A stretch of DNA of 64,000 nucleotides from Camellia lanceoleosa (Eukaryota > Streptophyta > Magnoliopsida > Ericales > Theaceae): positions 127,759,429 to 127,823,428 of the forward strand of contig CM045770.1 of NCBI GenBank assembly GCA_025200525.1. The letters run 5' to 3'. Position numbers and translations under genes: made by a program. Each line of letters opens with the position of its first letter. Position 1 is the first letter of the stretch. Of the stretch, positions 43,365-54,103 are shown piece after piece. Below the pieces are notes generated by a model. The model saw only the letters and a list, made by a program, of their open reading frames with translations, ran no database searches and was not told where the DNA came from.

Positions 43365-45687
43365 TCACCTTGGTTGGTTTTGCTGATGACAACTAGTCCT
43401 GATATGCCCTGTTTTCTTGCAAATGCTACATTTTCTCTTTTTGCCCACATGATTCTCTTTAGGATGTTTTTGTCTAAGTGATTTGGGTCGCCCCTTTGAA
43501 GCAACAGGTAGGGGATCTTGCAAAGTGAATTCTAAATTGGACAAGACTTGCTTACCACCTTCAAGTAATATTTCATTTCTTGAATTATCATCATTTTCAA
43601 TTTCATTACTATCATCATCCATAGCTAAAAGTTCACAATGTGTCTTTTGCAAAGCAAGTGCAAGATAATCATGTTTCTTTTGTGATTTCTGCCCTTCTTC
43701 AACAACTTTCAAAAACTCTATCATCAAACTATTTCTCATCATAGTATAAGAAATTTGTTTGGCTTCTTGTACTACATCCTTCAAATTTTCATGTGCAGCA
43801 TGATCCTTCACATTTATTGTCCATCTTCAAAGAACATATTGTTTAGGGAGATAATCAACAAGAGATTTTTTAACAAAGACAGTAAGAATGTGTCTGCAAA
43901 GAATTCCAACAAATTCAAACATATGACATGAACAAGTAGCTTTCTTTTCAACACCATCAAATTCTACTTCATAGATTTGCTTTTCTTTCCCATTTGCCAT
44001 TACCTTATATGTTTTCGTTGTTCCTTCCTCAAGATATTTAGATGCTTTGTGTTTTTGACTAGAAAATAGTTCATCTTGAAACAACAAAAATATTTTCCTT
44101 GTGTACACTTCTCCCGCCTCTGCCTCCATTTTGTAACATGTCTTTAAAATTGCTTTGGTTGTTCTTGTTTTAACATCTTTTTCTTTCTCCTTCTTGTATC
44201 TTCTATCCAAGGCTTTCTCATATTGATGGACAAAGTCACTAACCAATGTACTAGAATGGACGAAATCCTTGGAAAATTTGTTCATGCTCTCGCTTCTTTG
44301 TGTTGTTGACATCCCGGCACAAAAAATGCTGTCCTCAAATAAGCTGGTACCCATTTTTCACGCCGCATGTACAAGTCTTTCAACCATTCGTTTTCCCTTA
44401 ACTCATATTTGCAAACTAATTCATCCCATTCATTTCCAAACTCTTCTATTGTGACCGTGTCATGAATACAATGGTGAAATTCTCCTTGAAATGAGGAATA
44501 CTTGTTATAAACATTAGCCAAATGTTCAAGAACTTTTTGTAAGATATGCCACATGCACAAACGGTGAATACTATTAGGCAATACGTATGAAATTGCCTTA
44601 GCCATGGCTTTGTCATCATCAGTAATAATAACAGCAGGATTATGCCCACCCATTGTTTCAAGCCAAGTTTTTAACAACCATATGTAAGACTCTGTCGTCT
44701 CATTCACAAGTAAAGCACATCCAAACATAATTGATTGGTAGTGGTGGTTAACACCTGTAAAAGGAACAAAGGGCATACCATAGCGATTAGTTAAGTACGT
44801 AGCATCAAATGTGACTACATCCCCGAAGTGTTGGTAAGCCAACCTTGACCTTGCATCGGCCCAAAAACAATTTCCCATGCAATGATTTTCATCCACTTCA
44901 ACTGCGTAAATAAAGTCTGGGTTCTCTGATTGACTCTTTATAAAGTAATTGTACATTCTTTGCGCATCTCCATCTTTTAGAAGTTTTCTTCTTTTACTTC
45001 CCAAATAATTTTGAATATCCATTGTAACATAATCACTGTTACAATCACTACTAGATTCTTGACTCAACACTGACGCGCTATCTTTCTAGTGGGTACACCG
45101 GCTTCATTAAGCATATCAATGAGATTTTTCTGAGCAAGAGTCATTTTTCTATGTCCTCAAAGTAGAAGTGTACTTTTTGGAGAGCACAAATCATGATTAT
45201 GTTCAGTTACAAATTTACTTACAACCCATTTCCTTTCGTCTTTTCTCAAACGCATCATTGCTTTACATCCAATCATGGTCATAGGACGAGTTGTGACATT
45301 CTTATTTTTCTTTTGGTAACTTGGTCTACGGTATCCTTCTCTCGTACAAGCAAATTCTACTCCAATCAATGACTTTTCTTTACTAGATAGTCGAGTGTGA
45401 TTTTTTCGAATGTCAAAACCTTTTCTCCTTGCATATGCATTGTAACAAGTCATGGCATCTTCTAGTTCATCAAAAATCATGCCTTCACATGGCTCTAAAG
45501 GATTGTTACACAAAGAAGACTTGATAGGTTGGTGTTTTTGATTTTTTGACAAATTTGCATTGTTCAAATCACCCCCTAATTCTGAATCCACAAAATATTC
45601 TTCTTCTAAACAGTTATAAGAAAATATGATATCAATCCCTTCACTTGATGTGCTTGTCATATCAAATATATAATACAAAATTAACAT
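43365..45687 (-). pseudogene. FAR1-related MULE transposase
   Basis: The minus-strand order is complete. FAR1 DNA-binding domain: 'AMTCYNAYARRKGFDIRKNH', 'EFACTREGYRR', 'WVVSKFVTEHNHDLCSPKS'. MULE transposase core: 'FWADARSRLAYQHFGDVVTF', 'VIITDDDKAMAKAISYVLPN', 'LCMWHILQKVLEHL'. SWIM zinc finger: 'ATCSCHMFEFVGILCRHILT'. C-terminal CCHC knuckle: 'CSICKKTGHIRTSC'. Lesions: TGA at 45157-45159 and TGA near 43824-43826, both where Arg CGA fits; a frame change near 45085; and a lost base in a T-run near 44325. Otherwise the protein is well preserved, so decay is fairly recent. Related host proteins are phytochrome-signalling regulators, but here the inverted repeats show it is the element's own transposase. 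Confidence 0.85.
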
Positions 45688-46251
45688 TATTCAAATTTAT
45701 GTACTAGTTAAAAAATAATATAAAAGAAAGTAACAAATAAAATAAAATCTTTATAAAATTTTTGAACCTCATGTTGTATGTTGTCTTGGTTTGGTAGTGT
45801 AAGGTTTATTAGAATCAAAATTCAATCAGAATGTCTATTCTCACATTTAATTCAATAAAAAATAATGAACATACATCACAAATGAAATCATCATTCACCA
45901 ACAAATGAAATCATCATTCACCATTAACTGAGTGGGTTTGATTTGTGTTTCTATTATACCTATACTGATTCAAAATTAAAAATCTATGGTATAACTTAGA
46001 TCACATTCAAAAAATTAAATTTGATCAACCTCTTTTATTTTTTATTCCTAATAAATAAATAAAAACTATTTTATTTTCAATTTTTAAACAACAACACTAC
46101 AAACCCACACTTACCAATCCAGAATTTACTCAGAAAAATAAGTCAATGTTTTAAATTCATTTTACCCATAGACCCCGTAATTTATCAATTTAATCTTTAC
46201 CACACAAACCCATTTAAGGTAAATTATGGGTTCCTAAGGATGAGTTCATTC

Positions 46252-46839
46252 GCCAATCTTTAATCCAAAGACAATAAAAGAAAGAAAGACAAAAAAACTA
46301 AAACAGAGGCTAAGAGTAATTTTGTAATCCAATATACAAAATGATATTGAGATGAACATTCAGTTAATGGTGAATGATGGTTCATCCTTTGCTCTTGCCA
46401 AACCCACTCTCCTTTGCGACCCGATCAAAATTGTTCCAGACAATTTTAATGTATATCACGATTCGGAAAATTGTTTCAAAAAATATAAAAGGAGAAGAAC
46501 TAAGATAATCAAACAACTCACTAGATTATATGCACGTTTGATAGTCTCGATTTTTTCTTGCCGGAGAAGATGGAGTTGAGGTCAGAGTTTTTGATCGTCG
46601 GAGAAGAAGAACGCCTTTTTGCGCAACTTTTGAAAGTGGGCTCAACCTAATTCAATTCATTATAATTTATTTTATATTATTTAAAACTCTAACTGTAGTT
46701 AAGTTATTGGAAGTTTCAACTCTCTCTATGGTATGAAATAAACTATCCCACTATTTCTTTATTATACATGATGTGTCAATACTTGATAGGGTGTCCGTAA
46801 AATTGGTATTCATGGCACATCCGTGAGAAACTTAATCCC
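46252..46839 (-). repeat. Right terminal inverted repeat of the MULE
   Basis: Pair of 40398-40988, in inverted orientation. The open frame inside it and the matching one in the left repeat are shared by-products and are not called as genes. Confidence 0.9.
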
Positions 46840-46848
46840 AGCTAAAAT

Positions 46849-47687
46849 AGCTACAAAAATCAAAAAGTTAAAAAACCAACTCACTTTCCAAACAAAACCT
46901 AAATAAGATTATTTTTAAAAACTGGTGAGAAATACTTTTAAGGGTTGTTTGGAGTGATTTATTTAGATTATCTTCTTATCATTTAATAAGATTTCAGAAT
47001 AAATAAATAAATAAAAGAAGTCTTTTTTTAATATTATTTTCGAATGCGACTAAGGGAGGTGCAACTGATCATTTCTACGTTTACCACTTGGGACATTGGT
47101 GATTAGTCTCCTCTCTCTCTCTCTTTCTCTCTCTCTCTCAAACCAGTGTGACTGCTGAAATTTGGTTGGGTAAGGGCTCTATGCCTGCGGTGAAATTTGC
47201 TTCCAGTGTGCTTCCAGTGTGTACGCTTTTTCTGATCTTCCTCTTCATATTCCAGAACAAGCAAGGTAACTCAACTTGAAAACAGAGCTTTCATGTACTT
47301 TCTCACCTCCGTTTCCCTTTTATTCCTCCGGTACTCTTTTGCTTTCATTCTTGCCGTCTCCTTTTGATTCTTGTACTCCTTTTGCTTCTTCGCTTTCATT
47401 CTTGTTGTTTTTTTTGGATTTTTCATCGTGTGTTTTCTTTTAATTTCTTAAGAAAAAAAAAAAAAGAAGAAAAAAGTCCAGAAAAAAGCCCTTTTGATTC
47501 TTGTACTGTCTTTGCTTCTTTGCTTTCGGTCTTGCTGTCTCCTTTTGATTCTTGTGCTATCTTTGCTTTCGTTCTTCTTGTTTTTTTTGCCTTTTCATCT
47601 TGTGTTTCCTTATAATTTCTTAACCCAAAAAAAAAAAAAAGAAGTGTAGAAAAAAGCCCAAAAATTAGAAAGAGAAAAAAGTGAGAG
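46849..47687 (+). promoter_or_regulatory. 5' region of the NLR gene, with microsatellite and duplicated leader
   Basis: Upstream of the ATG lie a (CT)n run near 47110-47140 and a T/C-rich leader. The leader has an imperfect tandem duplication of about 180 bp (CTTTTGATTCTTGTACT ... AATTTCTTAA, then A-run, then AGAAAAAAGCCC) at about 47363-47510 and 47545-47665. A splice donor-like GCAAGGTAACTC at about 47262 suggests a 5' UTR intron. The transcription start is not determined. Confidence 0.5.
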
Positions 47688-49393
47688 ATGGCTGAAGGAA
47701 TTGGTTTCTCCTGTTTGGGGAAAGCTCTGGGGGGAATTGGAGAGTACTTGATTGCTCCGATCGGCCGACAGTTTGGTTATCTGTTTTGCTTCAACACCAA
47801 CATTCAAAATCTTGAGACTCAATTGGAGAGCCTAAAAGTGACAAGAGAAGGGGTTCAACTAGGGGTGGATGAAACACGCAACAATGTCAGAACCGCTGGA
47901 CCTCATCTTGAGGCATGGCTGACTAAAGCAAATGACAACACAGCAGAGGCAGAGACAATTATTAAAGACAAGGCCCAAGTTCAAAAGGGGTGTTTCAATG
48001 GGTGGTGTCCAAATCTCAAGTTGCGTTACTCACTGGGCAGGAAAGCTGTGAAGAAGACTCAGGAACTTGCTCTTCTCCATGCTGAGGGTAGCAACTACAT
48101 TCAGTCGTCCTACAATCCACCACCACCAAGCATAGAACCTATACCTACAACAACAGAATTCCAGGGGTTTGATTCTCGAATTCTGGTCATGAACGAGATC
48201 TTTGAGGCTTTGAAAGATGATGGGATCCACTTGATTGGGATATGCGGGATGGGCGGAATGGGCAAGACAACAATGGCAAAAGAAGTTGCAAAAAGAACCA
48301 AAAATCTCTTCAATGAATTTGCAATAGCAACTGTCAGCCAAGAGCCAGACTTAAAACAGGTTCAAAGTCATATTGCAGAAATGTTGGGTTTACAACTCAA
48401 CATGGAGAACCCAACAGTACGATCAAGTCGGCTACGTGAGAGACTTCTACAGAAGGATAAGAAAATTCTAGTCATATTGGATGACGTTTGGAAAGAATTT
48501 GATTTAGAGGAGTACGGATTTCCTTTGGAAGGAGGCAGCAACAATATTTGTAAGATCCTTTTCACTTCACGAAATCGAAATATTTGGATAGGAATACGAA
48601 ATAAAAAGTATATCCAACTTGAAGTCCTAGTGGGTGAAGAACCATGGCGTCTCTTTAGAGAGAAGGTAGGCGATTGTGCTGACAACCTTGATCTGCTATC
48701 ACTTGCAATAGATATTGTAAATGAATGCGGAGGTTTACCACTTGCCCTCGTAACTATGGGAAGTACACTTATGAATGAACACAACCAATATCACTGGAAA
48801 GACGCACTTCGACAACTAAGAACCCCTTGTTCAGAAAGTTTGTTGTCAGGAGTGCCTGAAGAAGTGTATCAAGCTTTATATTTTAGTTACAATTTTCTAA
48901 AAGATGACAGAGCGAAGAAGTTGTTTCTGCTTTGTTGCTTGTATCCAGAGGACTACATTATTTCTATTGAATATTTGGTTAGATACGGAATCGGATTGCG
49001 GTGGTTTGAAGGCATCGACAAAGTGGATGAAGTAAGAGATCGAGTGAATGTCTTAGTTGATCAACTCAAAAGTTGTTATTTACTGTTGGATGGTGATAAG
49101 GAGGAGGAAATAAAAATGCACGATGTAGTGCGCGATGTTGCTATATCAATTGCGGCTAAAGATAAGCATGGTTTTATGACAATCCATGGTGCCAAATCGA
49201 GAGAGTGGCCAAAGAAGGCGACCTATGAGCTTAACACTTCCATTTCGGTGATATCAAATGAAATTGAAGAGTTTCCAGGCGGATTGACATGCTCAAAACT
49301 TGAGTTTTTACTAATACAATGCTGGAATAGTTCACTAAAAATACCAAGCAATTTTTTTGAGGGCACGGGGGAACTCAAAGTTTTGGACCTGAG
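47688..49393 (+). pseudogene. CC-NBS-LRR resistance gene, part 1: coiled coil, NB-ARC, first LRRs
   Basis: ATG 47688 opens a frame for the N-terminal half of an NLR of the RPS2/RPS5/At4g27190-like type, an intracellular immune receptor. Landmarks: 'GWCPNLKLRYSLGRKA' (about residue 105), P-loop 'GICGMGGMGKTT' (about 184-195), kinase-2 'KILVILDDVW' (about 259-268), 'KILFTSR', 'GLPLALVTMGS' (about 349), 'LFLLCCLYPED' (about 412) and 'MHDVVRDVAISIA' (about 477). The first LRR ends 'GELKVLDLS'. All NB-ARC motifs look intact. At 49394 a copia LTR begins and adds about a dozen foreign codons to a TGA at 49428-49430, so this stretch alone predicts a 580-residue protein without most LRRs. Confidence 0.9.
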
Positions 49394-50455
49394 TGAAAAA
49401 TCTAGAAACCCCCTAGATGTTGATTTGTGATTATGTATCAATTTTAAGCAGAATATAAAAATCCCAATCAAACAATCAAGAGAAAGAGACACAAAGATTT
49501 TACGTGGAAAAACCACAATTGGACACCTTCCAATTGTGATCAAAAACCACCCCTGACCACGAGAACAATCCACTAAGAAGATATAAAGGAATTACACAGG
49601 TATCACTCTCAATTATCTAGCGAATCCACAACGCCTAATTGAACCAACCTCTATGTGCCTCTTCCAACCCCATCTTCACCACGGAATTGTCTTTCTGATG
49701 AGCCACTCCGGATTCCACCACCGGTTGCATCAATTCTTCGTAATCCACAACCGAAGAACAACTCTCTCTTTTATGTAACAAACAAAACCTTTGATGTGCC
49801 CTTTTCAGATCATGAGTTGAATACTCAATGAGACATCAAAGAAAAATAAAATCTCCCCAGATATAAACCTTTTAGAACCAAAAAGAAGATCTGGAGGACT
49901 TCAATCAATTACTTAGTTTTGGGAGAAATCAAGTATTTATAGAGAACCAAAAGTAATCCAAGATTGGGAAGAAATCAAACTCCTTGAGAAATCCGGATTC
50001 TGAGGCTCGCTCGGCGAGGCTTTCTGGCTCGGCGAGGAGAGTAAATTTCGTGATTTCTACTAGTGCCTTCGCCGGCGGCGGATTCTTAGCTCGGCGACCA
50101 ATCACTTTCTTCGTTTTTGTATGGGCGCAATCCTTGGATCGGCGAGCATTCCTTGGCTCGGCGAGCAAGCCTTAGCTCGAGCGTGCACTCCTTGGCTCGA
50201 GCGAGCAACGGCTGACATGCAATTTTGAATGCAAATTTGAATTTTAGCACGCGGTGGCCAGGCAGCTCGACCCCCGTAATAATCAGCGAAGTGGCAATCT
50301 TGAAAGCATTAACATCACAAACTTCTCTGCATGGCTCGATTCGGGTTTGGATTTGCATCTAATAAACTCATAGCCTCACTGAAATTAAAATGCGAACAAA
50401 ATTACAACTCAAAGGAGTTTTGTCAAACGGGGTTGCCAACAATAAAAACCTAACA
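49394..50455 (-). repeat. 3' LTR of copia element 1
   Basis: About 1062 bp, TGTTAGGTTTTTATTGTTGG to AGATTTTTCA on the minus strand. GCTCGGCGAG-type words occur between about 50008 and 50170. Two positions (near 50175 and 50193) read GCTCGAGCG where the other LTR reads GCTCGGCGAGC. Confidence 0.88.
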
Positions 50456-50469
50456 ATCTCCCCCTTTGG
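50456..50469 (-). promoter_or_regulatory. Polypurine tract of copia element 1
   Basis: The minus strand reads CCAAAGGGGGAGAT directly before the 3' LTR start TGTTAGG. This is the standard copia arrangement for priming plus-strand DNA synthesis. Confidence 0.8.
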
Positions 50470-51910
50470 CAATGCCGTGACAAAACACATCTAACAAATA
50501 AAATTCTAATCACCCCAACCCATTACAACCAACAAAAACAAACTCCTTTCTCAAGGTCAAGATCTCAAGAAACAACTATCGATTGCCACAATCTCCAAAA
50601 CAAATATTAGTCCCACAAGAGTATATGAAAAAAACAATATAAGACTATCTTGAAACATGAGATGAAAAACATGAATAACATGAAGATGCAACTTTGGAGA
50701 TTTTAAGAACATGTAGCATGAAAACCTGAACCCGACACATGGCATAAAAACATGAAATCCTAAGACACATGAAAAACAACTTTCTTCCCTTAAACAACAA
50801 CAGCAAGATCATAAACCACACAAGCATGATATGATGATGTAAATATCAGGACATGCAAAACAACTATTGCCAATCTCCCTTACAAACCAAATCAAAGTGA
50901 TCAGGTGAACAAACTTTTGTAACAATAAACCAAACTCCCCCTTACAAAAAACAACCACACATACTGAAAACAGTGAACAAGAAAAAAACAACAAAACATA
51001 ATATGGTGGAGCAAGCAAGGAATTTCTAATTTGTACCTTGAAACACACAAGACTATCCAAGAAGCACAATTACTTGAAAACACAAAGTGCACAGCCTTTA
51101 GAAAATTCCTCATAAAAGAAAGTGATGTATTATGTGAAAAGCATAGATCCCATGATAAAAAGTGTGTGTGTGACTCTTGGAGTTCGACAAACACAAGATT
51201 CAATCCTAGTAGTAAAAAAAAAGTTGGACCTCTGACAAGAAAATCTAAGCACAACTGAGGAAAGTCAAACCACTAGGAATCAAGGGGTATTTGGTGAGTA
51301 AAGGCGGAGGCTCCCCCTCAATCAATGAATCCTTTATTTTTTCTTTTTCCTTTTTTTTCACATTTTTTTTTCTCTTTTCTTTCTTTTGCATATTTATTTT
51401 CTTTTTTTTTTCTTGTGCACATTTTTTTTTTCTTTCTTTTGCACACTCATCGTGGTGACACGCTCAAGAGTATGGAAACCGAACCGGAGAAGCATGGATA
51501 TATTAAGGATGGCACAGTTGGTGACTCTGAGGTAGCCTTTTCCTCATGCTTGGACTGCAAAGAATAGAGGGGAAAGCCATGGAGATGCAAAAAGATGGAA
51601 GGTGGTTAAGAGACTCAACATCACCCATGATATGCTAGTATAGGTCAATTCCTCTAGAAAAGCAAAAGATATCATGCCAGAAGTCCATAGAAAAAATAAC
51701 CACTAAGGCAAAAGACTCCAATATTTGCTTAATCCAAGAGTGTGTACAGAATGAGACATACTAATCAAAGAACACACACTCCAAAATGAGTAATGACCAG
51801 AGAAAGCACACACATGTTAACATGTAATGGATATTCTCATCAATTCCAATATGCACCAAGGACATCTCAAAAAATTCAAGCTTGCAAAACCATACTAAGA
51901 AAATCTTTTT

Positions 51911-51942
<32 letters not shown>

Positions 51943-51958
51943 CAACAAAAACACAAGA

Positions 51959-51990
<32 letters not shown>

Positions 51991-52057
51991 AAAACATGCA
52001 GACTTTTTTTTTTATTAAAAAGAACAAAGACCCAAAAAACTAAAAAGAGAAAACACA
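50470..52057. other. Non-coding interior of copia element 1
   Basis: No polymerase gene is seen. The stretch is A/C-rich with T-rich runs (51335-51440) and, at 51913-51989, a run of 30 T followed by a run of 30 A. Short open frames here come from homopolymers. It takes the place of protease-integrase-RT. Confidence 0.6.
51913..51989. repeat. Inverted homopolymers T30 / A30
   Basis: About 30 T (51913-51942), a 17-base spacer (CAACAAAAACACAAGAC), then about 30 A. The pair could form a long A-T hairpin, or may reflect two inserted poly-A tails in opposite orientation. Exact lengths of such runs are uncertain in assemblies. Confidence 0.7.
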
Positions 52058-53990
52058 TTAACACAAGTCAAGCTTTCTTACCCAAATCTTTTTGGTTTTA
52101 ACAAAATCAGGTCTAACGGTCTTGGTAAATGTCATGGTGTTGTGAACACCCTCATGAATCTTGGTATTCCGCCTAGACAAGTAAGGTTGTCTCCTAACCC
52201 AAAAAGTATTCGAATTTCTACCCTTTTGAGACATTCTCCCATGTAACTTATAACAAAAAGGACGAATATGACCATGCATACCACAATGATGACAAATAAA
52301 AACAGGATGTACCTTCTTTTCTTTTACCTTTCCAACTCTAGGGAGTTTGAGAAGTTTTTCCTCTTGTTGAATCTTTTGTCCTCCCTTTCCTTGAGTTCTT
52401 GCATCATGAGATGTTGATACACTCTGTTTTTGCTCTTTCTTGCCACCAAAGCCAATGCCACTCTTGTCTGAACAAATCTGTTGAGATCCAATGATATCCT
52501 CCAAAGTTTTTGATCCTTTGTTCCAAAGACCAATGGTGACCATGGCAACCTTGAGCTCTTCTTCTTTCTTGATCATCAGTTCTTCCAAAGCAACTTGAGA
52601 CATCTCGAGAGATTTAATCTTTTCTTCATACATGGCATGAGTTTCCTGTAGCTCATCCCTCTGTGTCTCACAAGTCAGCAGTTTTGCACAAAGAACTTGT
52701 TGATCATCAGTTATCTTGATGGCATTGATCCTAGCCTCGGAAATCTCCTCCTTAAGTTTGACATTCTCACATTCACATGCTTTGAGTTTCTTTGTGAGTT
52801 TGTCATTCAATTTGAATAAATTAAGAGACTCATATCTGACTTTTCATAAGCTTGCTCAAGCTCTTCATGATCACTCTCAGGATTCATCATCGGAGTATTC
52901 ACAACCCGACCTTTTGGAGACTCTGTTTGTCCTTGAGTTTGGAAGCCACCATGAAAGCAATGAATTGCTTATGTCCCTCTTCGCCTTGATCTTCATCGTC
53001 ACTTTCATCTCCATTAGATTCGACTCATCATCCCAAGTGATGGCAAGGGCTTTCTTCCTCAAAGCAGTAGGGCATTCTTGAGCAAAGTGGCCAAATCCTT
53101 GGCATTCATAGCATTGGGCCTTTGAGTTCCTTGTATCTTTCCTTTCTCCTTCTTGGCTATAGAATTAATTTTGACTTTATCTTTGCCTTTGGATTTATGA
53201 GTATGAGTAGATTCCACAAGATTAGGATTTTTATTCAAAAGATTTTTAAATTGTTTAACAAAAGCCATAATCTTGGAATCTATCTCACAATCCTCATCGA
53301 ATCCTCAACCACTTTATGAGCACTACTAAAAGCAAGATCTTTTTGTTTCTTTTTGAAATTTCTTGTGCCTCATAAGTTTGAAGATTTCAACCAACTGATC
53401 TAGCTTGAGGTTGTCAACATCTTGAGCCTCCTCAATAGCCGTAACTTTTGGTTGGAACCGATCGGCAGGATCTCAAAATTTTTCCCACAACTTTGGATTC
53501 GGTATTTTTCACCTAAATTGAAGCTGGAATTTACAATGTCACTCAACTTCGATAAAATTCATCAAAGGTCTCACTATCTTTCATAGAAAGGTTTTGAAAC
53601 TAGATGTGAGCCTTTGAAGTTTTGATCGTTTAACGTAAGAGTGCCCTCATGAATAGTTTGTAAGATATCCCAAGCCTCTTTTGCGACTTCACAATTACGA
53701 ATCTGACTAAACTCTTGGTGTGACAGTAAAAAGAGAGAATTGATAGCTTTACTATTCCAGCTACAATTTTGGTAATCAGTTGTGTCCCACTTATCAATTG
53801 GTTTGGGGAAAGTTACTCCATCAACAGTAATTGTTGGTTCAGTCCACCCATTCATGACAGATTGCCAAACTTTTTCATCAATAGATTTTAAAAAAGATCT
53901 CATCCGAGCTTTCCAAAAAGAATAATTGGATCCGTCAAGTAGGGGTGGTCGAACCATAGAATTTCCCTCACGAATTGAATCCATGATCAC
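52058..53990 (-). pseudogene. gag of copia element 1
   Basis: The minus-strand frame starts near 53990 with the copia gag N-terminal region ('RPPLLDGSNYSFWKARMRSF', 'VWQSVMNGWTEP', 'KEAWDILQTIHEGT'). After frame changes near 53580 it reaches a first CCHC knuckle near 53090 ('CYECQGFGHFAQEC'), a coiled coil ('LKEEISEARINAIKITDDQQ') and a second knuckle ('CHHCGMHGHIRPFC'). It ends with 'KKIWVRKLDL', the phrase that normally leads into protease. Frame breaks near 53580, 53270, 52870 and 52815 make it non-functional. Its role would be the RNA-packaging shell. Confidence 0.78.
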
Positions 53991-54089
53991 AAATCAAACA
54001 AGATCTCGTTCTAAAAGAATTTTTTTTAAAAAAATAGAGCGATCTAAAACAAGTTTTTTTTTTTTAAAAAAAAAAAAATAGAACGACCC

Positions 54090-54101
54090 GCTCTGATACC
54101 A
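54090..54101 (-). promoter_or_regulatory. Primer-binding site of copia element 1
   Basis: The minus strand reads TGGTATCAGAGC, complementary to the 3' end of initiator tRNA-Met, two bases inside the right LTR. It sets the element's orientation as minus. Confidence 0.92.
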
Positions 54102-54103
54102 AT

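Larger units (their letters stand above)
40398..46839 (-). mobile_element. FAR1-type Mutator-like element (MULE), 6.4 kb
   Basis: Terminal inverted repeats of about 590 bp at 40398-40988 and 46252-46839 bound a minus-strand FAR1/MULE transposase pseudogene. The ends are GAGATCAAGTTTCTCACGG and its near-complement. Flanking 9-bp sequences GACTAAAAT (40389-40397) and AGCTAAAAT (46840-46848) match at seven of nine positions, as a Mutator target duplication would after decay. Other content includes a partial duplicate of the left repeat and a nested MITE. Confidence 0.85.

Noticed and set aside
49928..50358. Overlapping frames in the copia LTR rich in AxR and SAR
   Set aside because: They arise from the GCTCGGCGAG words, occur in both LTRs in different frames and have no family match.
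51761..52101. Phe-rich and Lys-rich frames on both strands
   Set aside because: They are encoded by the T30/A30 homopolymers.
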